Shown here piece by piece: positions 1 to 9,127 of a DNA stretch of 45,115 nucleotides. Where the stretch lies: the NCBI GenBank assembly GCA_007121655.1, contig SKKD01000120.1, positions 1-45,115 on the forward strand, written 5' to 3'. The position numbers were made by a program, and so were the translations under genes. This DNA comes from Desulfonatronovibrio sp. Lineage in GTDB: Bacteria > Desulfobacterota > Desulfovibrionia > Desulfovibrionales > Desulfonatronovibrionaceae. The first letter of the stretch is position 1. Each line of letters opens with the position of its first letter. Below the pieces are notes generated by a model. It made no database searches. It saw only the letters and a list, made by a program, of their open reading frames with translations, and was not told the origin of the DNA.

Positions 1-689
1 ATTGGAATATGGCCGGAAAAGCCTTATTTATCCCCATCGGCAACGCCGGAAATATTACAGCGATTATGGCCGGGTTCATCAAATTATGGGAACTGGATAT
101 AATTGATGAGCTTCCGAGAATTTTCGGAGTCCAGTCAAGCCATGCAGATCCGGTTTTTAAATACTATCAGGAGGAACCGGAGAAGAGAAGCTTCAAATCG
201 GTTAAAGTCGTTTCAAGCGTTGCTCAGGCAGCGATGATCGGAAATCCGGTATCATTTCCAAGGGTCAAAGCCCTGGCTGAGATATATGAAAAAATACAGG
301 GTGCCGGCAGTTTTCAGGTAATTCAGGTGGAAGAACAGGCCATTGTTGAAGGCATGCTTTTGGCCAATCAGAACGGCCATATCGCTTGCACCCAAGGCGG
401 GGAATGTCTGGCAGGAATGTTGAGGGCAAAGGAGTCAGGACTTCTGAAGAAGAATGAAACCGCCGTACTTGACGCCACTGCTCATGCTCTTAAGTTCAGT
501 GGATTCCAGGAAATGTATTTTTCAAAGAGTTTTCCACCGGAATACCAGATTATTCCCAGACAAGAATACATCAATCTTCCTCTCCAGGTTATGACCATGG
601 AGGATAAAGGAAAATTATCCGAAAAAGATTATACCGAATCTGCAGTGAATGAAATCGTAAAGATACTTGAACTCGATCAGGACAAATAG
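1..689 (+). CDS. thrC: Threonine synthase, C-terminal part (5' truncated by window edge)
   Basis: ORF open to window start; PLP fold-type II threonine synthase motifs (FIPIGNAGNITAIMAGF, CTQGGECLAGM, DATAHALKFSGFQ). Confidence 0.9.
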   Translation, partial: WNMAGKALFIPIGNAGNITAIMAGFIKLWELDIIDELPRIFGVQSSHADPVFKYYQEEPEKRSFKSVKVVSSVAQAAMIGNPVSFPRVKALAEIYEKIQGAGSFQVIQVEEQAIVEGMLLANQNGHIACTQGGECLAGMLRAKESGLLKKNETAVLDATAHALKFSGFQEMYFSKSFPPEYQIIPRQEYINLPLQVMTMEDKGKLSEKDYTESAVNEIVKILELDQDK

Positions 690-1705
690 ATCCTGAAGTA
701 TTTTTCTTTCCAGGGTCTGACTATTTCCCTTGTGATGCCTCTTTTGGAATAAGAATTCTCGTTCATTTTATTATGCCCCCAGAAGTCACTGATGTATCTC
801 TCAGGAATATTGATCAGGGTGGGTTTGGAACAGGTTGTTGCCAACCTGAGCAGAAAGTAGGATTTTAGAGCCGCAGACCTGCATATCGCTCCCAGGGCAG
901 GATGCCATGGACCGGCCAGAATGTTTTTGTTCAGTTCTGTTTCAGGGGTCAGACCCAATCGGATGACAGGGATTTTTTTCAGCCAGAGTATTAGCAACGC
1001 TTCGGATATGATTGAAGTCGTGATCTGCAGACTCCATGGTTTGTAAAGTCCTTTATTCATTTGTTCAGCAAGGGAAGTGCCTTTTAAAACCAGGCAGGGG
1101 TAAATGCGCACAATGTTTGGAACAATATCGGTAGTTATCCTTACATCTCTGATGAACCCTGCGACTTCAGAACCCGGAAGACCGGGCAGGAGCTGCACCC
1201 CCAGTTCAAACCCATGTTCTTTGACCATATGACAGGCTTTTACAGCTCTAGCGGCAGAGTACATGCGCCCTGAGGATTCAAGGACCTTGTCATCAAAAGA
1301 CTGAATCCCGAGTTCAATCATGTCCAGATTATAATCTCCAAGGATGCCCAGAATTTTTTCACTAATATAATCCGGACGTGTTGAACAGCGAATATGGTTT
1401 ACAACTCCATCTTTTTTAAGAATCCAGGCCTGTTTCAAGAGAAAGTGCATGTCCTTATCATTTATAGCGGTGAAGGTTCCTCCAAAAAAACCCAGAGATA
1501 TGGGGCTGCCTGTTCTCTGATACCGGTCAAGGATTCCCGCTGTCATCTGTCTGGCTAATTGTTCAGGGCTCCTGGCGGACTGGCCGGTCTGTGCGTAAGG
1601 TGAGCAGTATACGCACTTAAAGGGACATCCGGCAAAAGGTATAAACACCGGCCAGACCGGGTTTTTTGTTTTTTGGGGCTCTGGATGGTTAAACTGGAGT
1701 ATCAT
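677..1705 (-). CDS. Radical SAM protein, Elp3/HemN-like
   Basis: CxxxCxxC cluster motif in FAGCPFKCVYCSPY, then GFFGGTFTAI and ELGIQSFDDKVL typical of the Elp3/MiaB radical SAM domain. Confidence 0.8.
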   Translation of the reverse strand: MILQFNHPEPQKTKNPVWPVFIPFAGCPFKCVYCSPYAQTGQSARSPEQLARQMTAGILDRYQRTGSPISLGFFGGTFTAINDKDMHFLLKQAWILKKDGVVNHIRCSTRPDYISEKILGILGDYNLDMIELGIQSFDDKVLESSGRMYSAARAVKACHMVKEHGFELGVQLLPGLPGSEVAGFIRDVRITTDIVPNIVRIYPCLVLKGTSLAEQMNKGLYKPWSLQITTSIISEALLILWLKKIPVIRLGLTPETELNKNILAGPWHPALGAICRSAALKSYFLLRLATTCSKPTLINIPERYISDFWGHNKMNENSYSKRGITREIVRPWKEKYFRIYLS

Positions 1706-1821
1706 GGGCTATGTTCTTTTCATTTAATTAATTCCAGGGGTTGCAAAAGAGTTAAAGGTTGGATATTGATGTTTTTTGAGTACTTGTTAGTATCAATTAA
1801 TCCCCGTATGGAGGATCAATT

Positions 1822-2235
1822 ATGAAAGATTGCATATTCTGCAAGATAGTTCAAAGTAAAATTCCGTGTACCAAGGTTTATGAAACTGAAAAAATCCTTG
1901 CTTTTCTGGATATATCTCCTGTTGTTAAGGGCCATACCCTGATAATCCCCAAGGAACACGTGGTCAATATCCTGGACATGCCGGGTGGTCTTGCTCCGGA
2001 GCTGCAAGAGGCCATTCAGAAGGTTGGACGCGGTTTAATTGAAGGACTGAAAGCGGATGGTTTTAACTTGGGAATGAACAATTTTGAAGCCGCCGGGCAA
2101 TTGGTCATGCATGCCCATTATCATCTGATCCCGAGGTTTGCCGGAGACGGTCTTAAACTTTGGCCCCAGAATTCCTATGAAAGTAATGATGAAATGCAGA
2201 ATGTGGTCAAAAATATTCAGTCCGGGATTTTGTAA
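1822..2235 (+). CDS. HIT family protein (histidine triad nucleotide-binding)
   Basis: DCIFCKIVQSKIPC start and HAHYHLIPR histidine triad (HxHxH). Confidence 0.92.
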   Translation: MKDCIFCKIVQSKIPCTKVYETEKILAFLDISPVVKGHTLIIPKEHVVNILDMPGGLAPELQEAIQKVGRGLIEGLKADGFNLGMNNFEAAGQLVMHAHYHLIPRFAGDGLKLWPQNSYESNDEMQNVVKNIQSGIL

Positions 2236-2344
2236 GTTTGATGTTGGCTATGTTTTTAAACGATATCCGACTTTGGTAATTTTCCAGTACTTTAATTATT
2301 AATTCAGTTTTGAAACTAAAATTTAAATCATAAGGGAGGAAAAA

Positions 2345-2635
2345 ATGGCCGGTACCTTAACAAAAGCGGATCTGGTGGACAAAATTTACGAAAAAAGCGA
2401 TCGCAAAAGATCTGAAGTCAAGGCCCAGGTGGAACACTTGCTTTTGCTCATTAAGAAGGCCATAAAAAAGGATCATGCCTTGCTGGTTAGCGGATTCGGC
2501 AAATTTGAGACATATGAGAAAAAACCCCGAAAGGGACGCAATCCTCAGACCAGTGAGTCGATAACCCTGCCAGGGAGAAAAGTAGTTGTATTCAGACTTT
2601 CAAGGAAGCTCAGGGCTGAAATCAATCAGCAATAA
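2345..2635 (+). CDS. Integration host factor / HU family DNA-binding protein (IHF-alpha-like)
   Basis: TKADLVDKIYEK... GFGKFETYEKKPRKGRNPQTSESITLPGRKVVVFRLSRKLR; SD AGGGAGG upstream. Confidence 0.92.
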   Translation: MAGTLTKADLVDKIYEKSDRKRSEVKAQVEHLLLLIKKAIKKDHALLVSGFGKFETYEKKPRKGRNPQTSESITLPGRKVVVFRLSRKLRAEINQQ

Positions 2636-3398
2636 TAAATGCTCCGGGGATTTTTTCCAAAAACTTTGAATGAGCATTTTCAGCCGCCAGGAGGTTGCTG
2701 AACCTGCCGGCATGAACCCTCCAGAACAGTTGGTTGTTTCGGATGAATTCCTGGAGCTTTGTGTCCCGGTAGCCTTTTTTCTGCATCTCTTCCTTGAGCT
2801 TCAGGGCATTTTCTCTGGAAGAGAATGAGCCTACCTGCACATAAAAATTTCCGTACATCTGATCTTTAGGAACGCTTCCTATGGCCTCTACCCTTACCCT
2901 GGCAGTGCCCGGGCCTATAATGTCTAATTCTCTGGCTGCGGCAAATGAAAGATCAATTATTCTGTCTTTTGCAAACGGTCCGCGATCATTAATCCTGAGG
3001 TCAATCACATTTCCGTTTTCCAGGTTGGTGACCCGTACATTGGTGTTCATGGGCAGAAGTCTATGAGCAGCAGTTAAGCCATACATGTTGTATACTTCTC
3101 CGCTTGATGTTTTGCGGCCATGAAACTTGGGGCCATACCATGAAGCGATTCCTTCCTCTATATATCCTTCATAAGTGCCAAGGGGAGTATAAGTCTGCCC
3201 GAGTACGGTATATTGTCTCTGGGTCGCAGGTGTTCCATGCTGATACACGGTTTCAGGCTCAGAGGTTTCTTTGAGAACAGTATCTTTGGATATGGCAGGA
3301 GGAAGATATATTTTCCTGGTACATCCATAGAAGCCAACCATCATGACGGCCAGTAAAAGAAGAGAAAAAATTATTCTTATATGATTTTTTTTCATCAA
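2622..3398 (-). CDS. rlpA: RlpA-like septal ring lipoprotein with double-psi beta-barrel and SPOR domain
   Basis: Lipobox FYGC; GIASWYGPKFHGRKTSSGEVYNMYGLTAAHR..INDRGPF; C-terminal SPOR repeat FYVQVGSFSSRENA. Confidence 0.92.
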   Translation of the reverse strand: MMKKNHIRIIFSLLLLAVMMVGFYGCTRKIYLPPAISKDTVLKETSEPETVYQHGTPATQRQYTVLGQTYTPLGTYEGYIEEGIASWYGPKFHGRKTSSGEVYNMYGLTAAHRLLPMNTNVRVTNLENGNVIDLRINDRGPFAKDRIIDLSFAAARELDIIGPGTARVRVEAIGSVPKDQMYGNFYVQVGSFSSRENALKLKEEMQKKGYRDTKLQEFIRNNQLFWRVHAGRFSNLLAAENAHSKFLEKIPGAFIIAD

Positions 3399-3607
3399 TT
3401 ATTATTCCTCTTGTCAAATTATTCGAATGCAGGCAAAGCACAAGAGTTCCTGACCCGGCTTCAAGAGTACGAAAAAGGTTTATCTAAATCAAGCTTATTC
3501 GTTATTTTGTGCTTTTGAAAGTCAAGACAAGTTAGAATGATGACATACTTGACTTTTTATTTTTCATAAGAGAAAATTTCCAATTAATTTTAATTAAGGA
3601 GCATATT

Positions 3608-4333
3608 ATGCCTGTGCTTGTCGTCAATGTCGATCATATAGCCACCATCAGGCAGGCCAGGATGGGGCAGGAGCCTGACCCGGTGACAGCAGCACATCTT
3701 GCCGAGATGGCCGGAGCTATGGGAATAATCGTGCACTTGCGTGAAGACCGCAGGCATATCCAGGACAGGGATGTAGAGTTGCTTAAAGCCGTTTTGAAGA
3801 CCAACCTCCATTTTGAAATGGCTGCAACAGATGAAATGAAGGCAATCGCTCTGAGGATACGTCCGTACATGGTCTGCCTGGTTCCGGAGAAACGTGAAGA
3901 ATTGACCACAGAGGGAGGGCTGGAATGCGCCGGCAGAGAAAGTTTTTTGAAGGAGTATCTGGCTCCTTTTCATGATTCCGGAATAAGAAGCAGTTTGTTT
4001 ATTGACGCTGATCCGGCACAGATAGAGGCAGCGGGCAAATCTGGAGCAGAATACGTGGAAATTCACACAGGCCATTATGCTGATGCACAACACTATAAAG
4101 ATAAGCAAAAAAAGCTGGAAAAGATTGTCGAAGGCGTCAGGCATGCCAGGAATCTTGGATTGAAGGTCAACCTGGGGCATGGTCTTAATTATCATAATAT
4201 TTACGGTTTTTCCAGGGTCAGCGGGATCAGCGAGTATTCCATCGGACACAGTATCATCTCCAGGGCAGCGCTTACCGGAATGACCGAGGCTGTAAAGACA
4301 ATGGCCGGAATCATTCACGCTTTTGTGGAATAA
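3608..4333 (+). CDS. pdxJ: Pyridoxine 5'-phosphate synthase
   Basis: [65 protein letters not shown]. Confidence 0.97.
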   Translation: MPVLVVNVDHIATIRQARMGQEPDPVTAAHLAEMAGAMGIIVHLREDRRHIQDRDVELLKAVLKTNLHFEMAATDEMKAIALRIRPYMVCLVPEKREELTTEGGLECAGRESFLKEYLAPFHDSGIRSSLFIDADPAQIEAAGKSGAEYVEIHTGHYADAQHYKDKQKKLEKIVEGVRHARNLGLKVNLGHGLNYHNIYGFSRVSGISEYSIGHSIISRAALTGMTEAVKTMAGIIHAFVE

Positions 4334-4479
4334 ATAAACAGGCGTTGAAAATGCCTTGCCAGTTTATATTGCAAACTCTCGGGTATATCAAATACAGCTT
4401 GGACAGTAGTTTTTTTTGCGCCATTCTTTATTGATGTCCTGAACACTTGCTTAACAAGGACTTTTAAACTGCTGATAAT

Positions 4480-4857
4480 ATGATAATCGGAACAGGCGTT
4501 GACTTGATCGAACTGGACAGGATAAAGGCCATCTACAAAAAATTCGGGAATCGTTTTTCCGCCAGGATACTCACTCCTGGGGAGCTGATCAGAATTCCTC
4601 CTAACCCTGTTTCTTATCTGGCATCAAGATTTGCGGCCAAAGAGGCCGGTGTTAAGGCTTTGGGCACAGGTTTTGCCTTGGGGATTACATTACAGCACCT
4701 GGAGATACTCCAAGACGATTTGGGCAGGCCAGAGCTGTTCTTTTCAGGCCCGGCCAGTTCAAGGGCTCTGGAGCTGGGCGTTCAAAAGATACATTTATCA
4801 ATAAGTCATGGGCGGGATATTGCTGTAGCTGTTGTCATCCTTGAAACATCCAATTAA
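4480..4857 (+). CDS. acpS: Holo-[acyl-carrier-protein] synthase
   Basis: IIGTGVDLIELDRIK ... LASRFAAKEAGVKALGTG ... HLSISHGRDIAVAVVIL. Confidence 0.96.
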   Translation: MIIGTGVDLIELDRIKAIYKKFGNRFSARILTPGELIRIPPNPVSYLASRFAAKEAGVKALGTGFALGITLQHLEILQDDLGRPELFFSGPASSRALELGVQKIHLSISHGRDIAVAVVILETSN

Positions 4858-4883
4858 TTTCCAACCACCTGGGATGGTCAATA

Positions 4884-6461
4884 ATGTATTTACCTTTACC
4901 AACTCCTGAAGAAATGGCTTTATGGGACAGGCTGTCCATGGATGAGCTGGGTATCATGCCGGAAGTACTAATGGAGAATGCCAGTCGTGAGGCTTTAAGT
5001 GTCATCAAATACAGGTTTGAAGATTTAAGGGGCAGATCAGCCCTGGTAATTGCGGGCTCAGGGAATAACGGCGGCGACGCCTTCGCACTGGCCAGACATC
5101 TCTGGAATCACGACGTAAAGGTAATGATCCTGCACTCCAAAAGACTTAAGGAATATTCCGGTTCTGCCGGTTACATGCTTTCACAGGTCATAAGCCTGGA
5201 GATCCCGATCATGTTTCTGAACGAATACAACATGGATTTTTTGAAAGGAGTGGACATTATAGTCGACGGTTTACTGGGGACAGGAATTTCCGGAATGCTT
5301 AAGGAAAACTATGTAAAGTGGATAAAGAACTTAAACAAACTTGGCAAAAACTGCTACGTAATTTCTCTTGATATTCCATCAGGAATTGACGGAGTAACCG
5401 GAAAGCCGTCTCCTGTAGCGGTCAAGGCTGATGATACAGTAACCTTCGAAGATGCCAAGATCGGCCTTCTTCAACCGCCTGCCAGGGAATATGTAGGTTG
5501 TCTTGCTGTGGGCAGAATCGGCATTCCGATTAAAATCAAAAAAGATAACCCTCCTCAGCATTTCGGTCTGGGAATTCGTGTGCTTGATCAAATTTCTTTT
5601 CCCAGAAAGACAATGCATAAGGGCGAAGCGGGGCACGTCCTTGTAGTGGGCGGATCAACCGGACTTTCCGGCGCGGCGGTCCTTGCTGCTCTGGGTGCAT
5701 TAAGAGCTGGATCCGGTCTGGTGACCATTGCCTGCCCTCAGGGACTGGCTGAAAATATAAGATCATGTTGGCCTGAAATAATGGTTTTACCTCTTGGTGA
5801 GGGTAAAAACTGGCATGAGGGACTTATGGCCGACCTCAGCTCCGGTCTTGATCGTTTCAGTTCTGTCATCATTGGTCCGGGCATGGGCAGAGATGAACAA
5901 ACCGGCGAATTTATTAAAAGCTATCTGGACAAGATGCATCCCCGGTCCATTTTTGATGCTGACGCCCTGTATTTTTTTGCCAAAGATAAATCTTTAATGA
6001 AAAATCTTTTACAGTCCAGCGAGGTGATATTTACCCCCCATCCCGGAGAAATGGCAAGATTTTTCGATGTGAGCGCAGCACAGATAAACAATGACAGAAC
6101 CCATTTTTCCAGGGAGTTTACAAGAGCATACGGAGTGAATCTTGTCCTCAAAGGCGCCTGCACTATTATTGTCGGCAAGGATTCGCCTTTTTACGTATCG
6201 CCCATTGCAGCCCCGAATCTGGCTGTTGGAGGTGCGGGAGATGTTTTGTCCGGAGTTATAGGCAGCCTTCTGGGACAGGGATTCGGTCCTGTTGATGCTG
6301 CCAATATCGGCGTGTACTGGCACGGACTGGCTGGTCAGGAACTGGCAAAGAAATATCCTTTCAGGGGCAACCTGGCCAGAGAAATTGCGGATGCTTTACC
6401 AAGTGTTCTGGCCAGGATCAGAAACCGTGATGAGGAATGTTTTCCGGATTCCTTGATTTAG
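4884..6461 (+). CDS. nnr: Bifunctional NAD(P)H-hydrate epimerase / ADP-dependent NAD(P)H-hydrate dehydratase
   Basis: N-terminal YjeF_N (GSGNNGGDAFALARHL, SLDIPSGIDGVTG) fused to a carbohydrate-kinase-like domain (VVGGSTGLSGAAVLAALGALRAGSGLVT, NLAVGGAGDVLSG). Confidence 0.95.
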   Translation: MYLPLPTPEEMALWDRLSMDELGIMPEVLMENASREALSVIKYRFEDLRGRSALVIAGSGNNGGDAFALARHLWNHDVKVMILHSKRLKEYSGSAGYMLSQVISLEIPIMFLNEYNMDFLKGVDIIVDGLLGTGISGMLKENYVKWIKNLNKLGKNCYVISLDIPSGIDGVTGKPSPVAVKADDTVTFEDAKIGLLQPPAREYVGCLAVGRIGIPIKIKKDNPPQHFGLGIRVLDQISFPRKTMHKGEAGHVLVVGGSTGLSGAAVLAALGALRAGSGLVTIACPQGLAENIRSCWPEIMVLPLGEGKNWHEGLMADLSSGLDRFSSVIIGPGMGRDEQTGEFIKSYLDKMHPRSIFDADALYFFAKDKSLMKNLLQSSEVIFTPHPGEMARFFDVSAAQINNDRTHFSREFTRAYGVNLVLKGACTIIVGKDSPFYVSPIAAPNLAVGGAGDVLSGVIGSLLGQGFGPVDAANIGVYWHGLAGQELAKKYPFRGNLAREIADALPSVLARIRNRDEECFPDSLI

Positions 6462-6609
6462 CGCAGTGGATACGGAAAATTCATATCTGAAATTAAAGCA
6501 TGAACAGGATTAATCTTAATTTTATATTGACTAGTTTTTGATGTAATATGAAGTCAAAGATCTTTTGCCAAAATCTTAACTTATCAATCAGGAATCAGGT
6601 GTTAAAATA

Positions 6610-7065
6610 ATGATAACCGCCCAGGACATAATGACTGCGGATCCAATAGTTGTCAGCCCTAATACAGAAATCCCCGAAGCGGCCAGATTGCTCCTTGAGA
6701 AAAACATCAACGGCATTCCGGTGGTAAATGATCAGAATGAACTGGTGGGAATAATCTGCCAGAGCGATTTGGTGGCCATGCAGAGAAAAATACCCCTGCC
6801 TTCACTCTTTACTCTGCTGGACAGTCTTGTTCCCTTGTCCTCAATATCCAGGATAGAAAAGGAAATAAAAAAAATCGCCGCAGCCAGAGTTGGGGAAGCA
6901 ATGACCCGTGATCCCGAATTCGTGGCCAGGGATACCACCCTTGAGGAACTGGCCGAGATAATGGTAAAGAAAAAGTATCACACTCTTCCGGTGGTGGAAG
7001 GCCGAAAGCTGGTGGGAGTGGTCGGCAAGGCGGATGTTTTGAAAACTCTGATGAAACATGAATAG
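6610..7065 (+). CDS. CBS-domain pair protein
   Basis: Two CBS repeats (TAQDIMTADPIVVSPNTEIPEAARLLLEKNINGIPVV; VGEAMTRDPEFVARDTTLEELAEIM..HTLPVVEGRKLVGVVGKADVL). Confidence 0.92.
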   Translation: MITAQDIMTADPIVVSPNTEIPEAARLLLEKNINGIPVVNDQNELVGIICQSDLVAMQRKIPLPSLFTLLDSLVPLSSISRIEKEIKKIAAARVGEAMTRDPEFVARDTTLEELAEIMVKKKYHTLPVVEGRKLVGVVGKADVLKTLMKHE

Positions 7066-7238
7066 CTTCAATAATTAACAACAATCGCACTGGAAAAGAA
7101 TTATTGCAGCGAAAGGCTTGGTTGCGAAGTTCAAACTTGAACCAATCCGGATGTTTTGAACTTTAATTCCTTTGCCTAGTCAAAATCAACAAAGTTAAAA
7201 TGTGACTACAAGTGAGAAGGCGCCACCCAAAGCAATAA

Positions 7239-7778
7239 TTGGATGAAAGAAAATTTCTGATAAGGCAAACAGGATTGAAAAAGACAGGAGAGAGGATTCT
7301 TTTTTTTCTTGAGGATGAGCAAAAAACTCTTAACCTCGGGCAAAGACTGGCAGAGACCTTAATAGGTTTGGACGAGTATCCTGCTTTGCTTTTTACCGGG
7401 CCTTTAGGCGCGGGCAAGACAACAATTATCAGAGGCATTGTCCAGGAATTGCCTGGTGGCGAGGACGCGGAAGTCAGCAGTCCCAGTTTCAATATTCTGA
7501 ACATTTATCCAACTAAACCCGAAACAGCTCACTTTGACCTGTACAGGCTGGAGGGTAGGGGGCTGGATCCGGAAAGTGAAGATATTTTGTTTGATGAAGA
7601 CAAATTTATCCTCGTGGAGTGGAGCGAGTTCTTGCCGAAGGATCTCTGGCCAGAAAATTTTATTTGGGTGGAATTAGGTCTTCACGAATGCGGAAGGCTG
7701 CTTGAGATGTTTGTCAGCCACAAATCCATCAAAGATAAGTTGAAAAAGATACAGAGGTCAGAATTCACTTTTTTATAA
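7239..7778 (+). CDS. tsaE: tRNA threonylcarbamoyladenosine biosynthesis ATPase TsaE (TTG start uncertain)
   Basis: Walker A LLFTGPLGAGKTTIIRGI; SSPSFNILNIYPTK; HFDLYRLEG; LVEWSEFLP. Confidence 0.92.
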   Translation: MDERKFLIRQTGLKKTGERILFFLEDEQKTLNLGQRLAETLIGLDEYPALLFTGPLGAGKTTIIRGIVQELPGGEDAEVSSPSFNILNIYPTKPETAHFDLYRLEGRGLDPESEDILFDEDKFILVEWSEFLPKDLWPENFIWVELGLHECGRLLEMFVSHKSIKDKLKKIQRSEFTFL

Positions 7779-7816
7779 GAAATTACATGTATTTAAGTAT
7801 TTAAGGAGAGTACCGG

Positions 7817-9031
7817 ATGCGAATTCGGGTTCAAAAGTACGGGGGAACCTCTGTTGCCGACCTCGAGTGCATGCAAAAGGTCAGGGAGAAGGTCCTGAAA
7901 GCTCTTGATATGGGCTATAAAGTGGTAGTGGTTTTATCCGCCATGTCCGGAGAGACCAACCGGCTCATAGAAATGGCCGGGAGATGGTCAAAGAGACCTG
8001 ATCTTTGCGAGATGGATGTTTTACTGGCCACCGGAGAGCAAACCTCGATTGCTCTGTTCAGTATGCTGCTTAAGGAATGCGGGGTAAAGGCCAGATCAAT
8101 GCTTGGCTTTCAGGTGCCCATTCAGACGGATAAGAGTTTTGGCAAAGCCAGGATCCTGGATATAGATGCAGACAAGCTTAAAGCAGTCCTGGATAAATAT
8201 GATGTACTGGTGGTGGCTGGATTTCAGGGCTGCGATTCCGAGAAGCGGATTACCACTCTGGGCAGGGGAGGGTCTGATACTTCAGCCGTTGCCCTGGCCG
8301 CAGCCCTGAATGCAGAGGATTGTGAAATTTATACAGATGTTGCAGGCGTGTACACAACGGATCCGGGTGTTTGCCCTCAAGCTAGAAAGATAACTAAAAT
8401 AGCCTATGAAGAGATGCTGGAAATGGCCAGCATGGGTGCTAAAGTACTGCAAATCAGGTCTGTGGAGTTTGCCAAAAAATATAATGTTCCGATCCATGTC
8501 CGTTCGACCTTCAGTGACGGACCCGGAACTTTGGTTGTTCAGGAGGATAAAAGCATGGAATCGGCAATGGTTTCAGGTGTGGCTTATGATAAGGATCAGG
8601 CAAGAATTACCCTGGTTGAGGTTTTTGATGAACCCGGAGTGGCGGCCATGATTTTTGAGCCCATTTCCCGGGCAAACATAGTCGTAGATATGATTGTCCA
8701 GAATCCCAGCAGGGAAGGCAAAACAGATATGACATTCACCGTGCCCAAGGGTAATACTGAAGAAACCCTGAAAATACTAAAGAGAATCAAGAGTGATATT
8801 GGAGCCTCGGGTATTTTGCATGACGCTGACGTGGCCAAGGTATCTGTAATCGGGGTGGGAATGCGCAATCATTCAGGGGTGGCGGCCATAGCCTTCTCAG
8901 CCCTGAAGAATGAAAATATCAACATCATGATTATCAGCACCTCAGAGATTAAGATATCATGTCTTATTGAGGAAAAGTATACCGAATTAGCAGTCCGCAC
9001 CCTACACGAGGCCTTTGGCCTGGATAAATGA
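7817..9031 (+). CDS. lysC: Aspartate kinase
   Basis: VQKYGGTSVADLECMQKV; TLGRGGSDTSAVALAAAL; YTDVAGVYTTDP; C-terminal tandem ACT domains. Confidence 0.97.
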   Translation: MRIRVQKYGGTSVADLECMQKVREKVLKALDMGYKVVVVLSAMSGETNRLIEMAGRWSKRPDLCEMDVLLATGEQTSIALFSMLLKECGVKARSMLGFQVPIQTDKSFGKARILDIDADKLKAVLDKYDVLVVAGFQGCDSEKRITTLGRGGSDTSAVALAAALNAEDCEIYTDVAGVYTTDPGVCPQARKITKIAYEEMLEMASMGAKVLQIRSVEFAKKYNVPIHVRSTFSDGPGTLVVQEDKSMESAMVSGVAYDKDQARITLVEVFDEPGVAAMIFEPISRANIVVDMIVQNPSREGKTDMTFTVPKGNTEETLKILKRIKSDIGASGILHDADVAKVSVIGVGMRNHSGVAAIAFSALKNENINIMIISTSEIKISCLIEEKYTELAVRTLHEAFGLDK

Positions 9032-9058
9032 GTCACAGGAAAGGAAGCTTTGACCATA

Positions 9059-9073
9059 CCCGGCACAGCCGGG
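9059..9073. other. Short GC-rich hairpin in the lysC-cimA intergenic region
   Basis: Perfect 6-bp arms CCCGGC-ACA-GCCGGG; no following T-run, so not called a terminator. Confidence 0.4.
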
Positions 9074-9127
9074 ATAACAGAAACAAAAAAACTGGTAACC
9101 ACGTCAAGGCGCAGTTAGCAGAAGGTA

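Noticed and set aside
3590-4318. 242-aa ORF antisense to pdxJ
   Set aside because: Fully overlaps an unambiguous pdxJ; the translation is Cys/His-rich with no recognisable domain, typical of an antisense shadow ORF.
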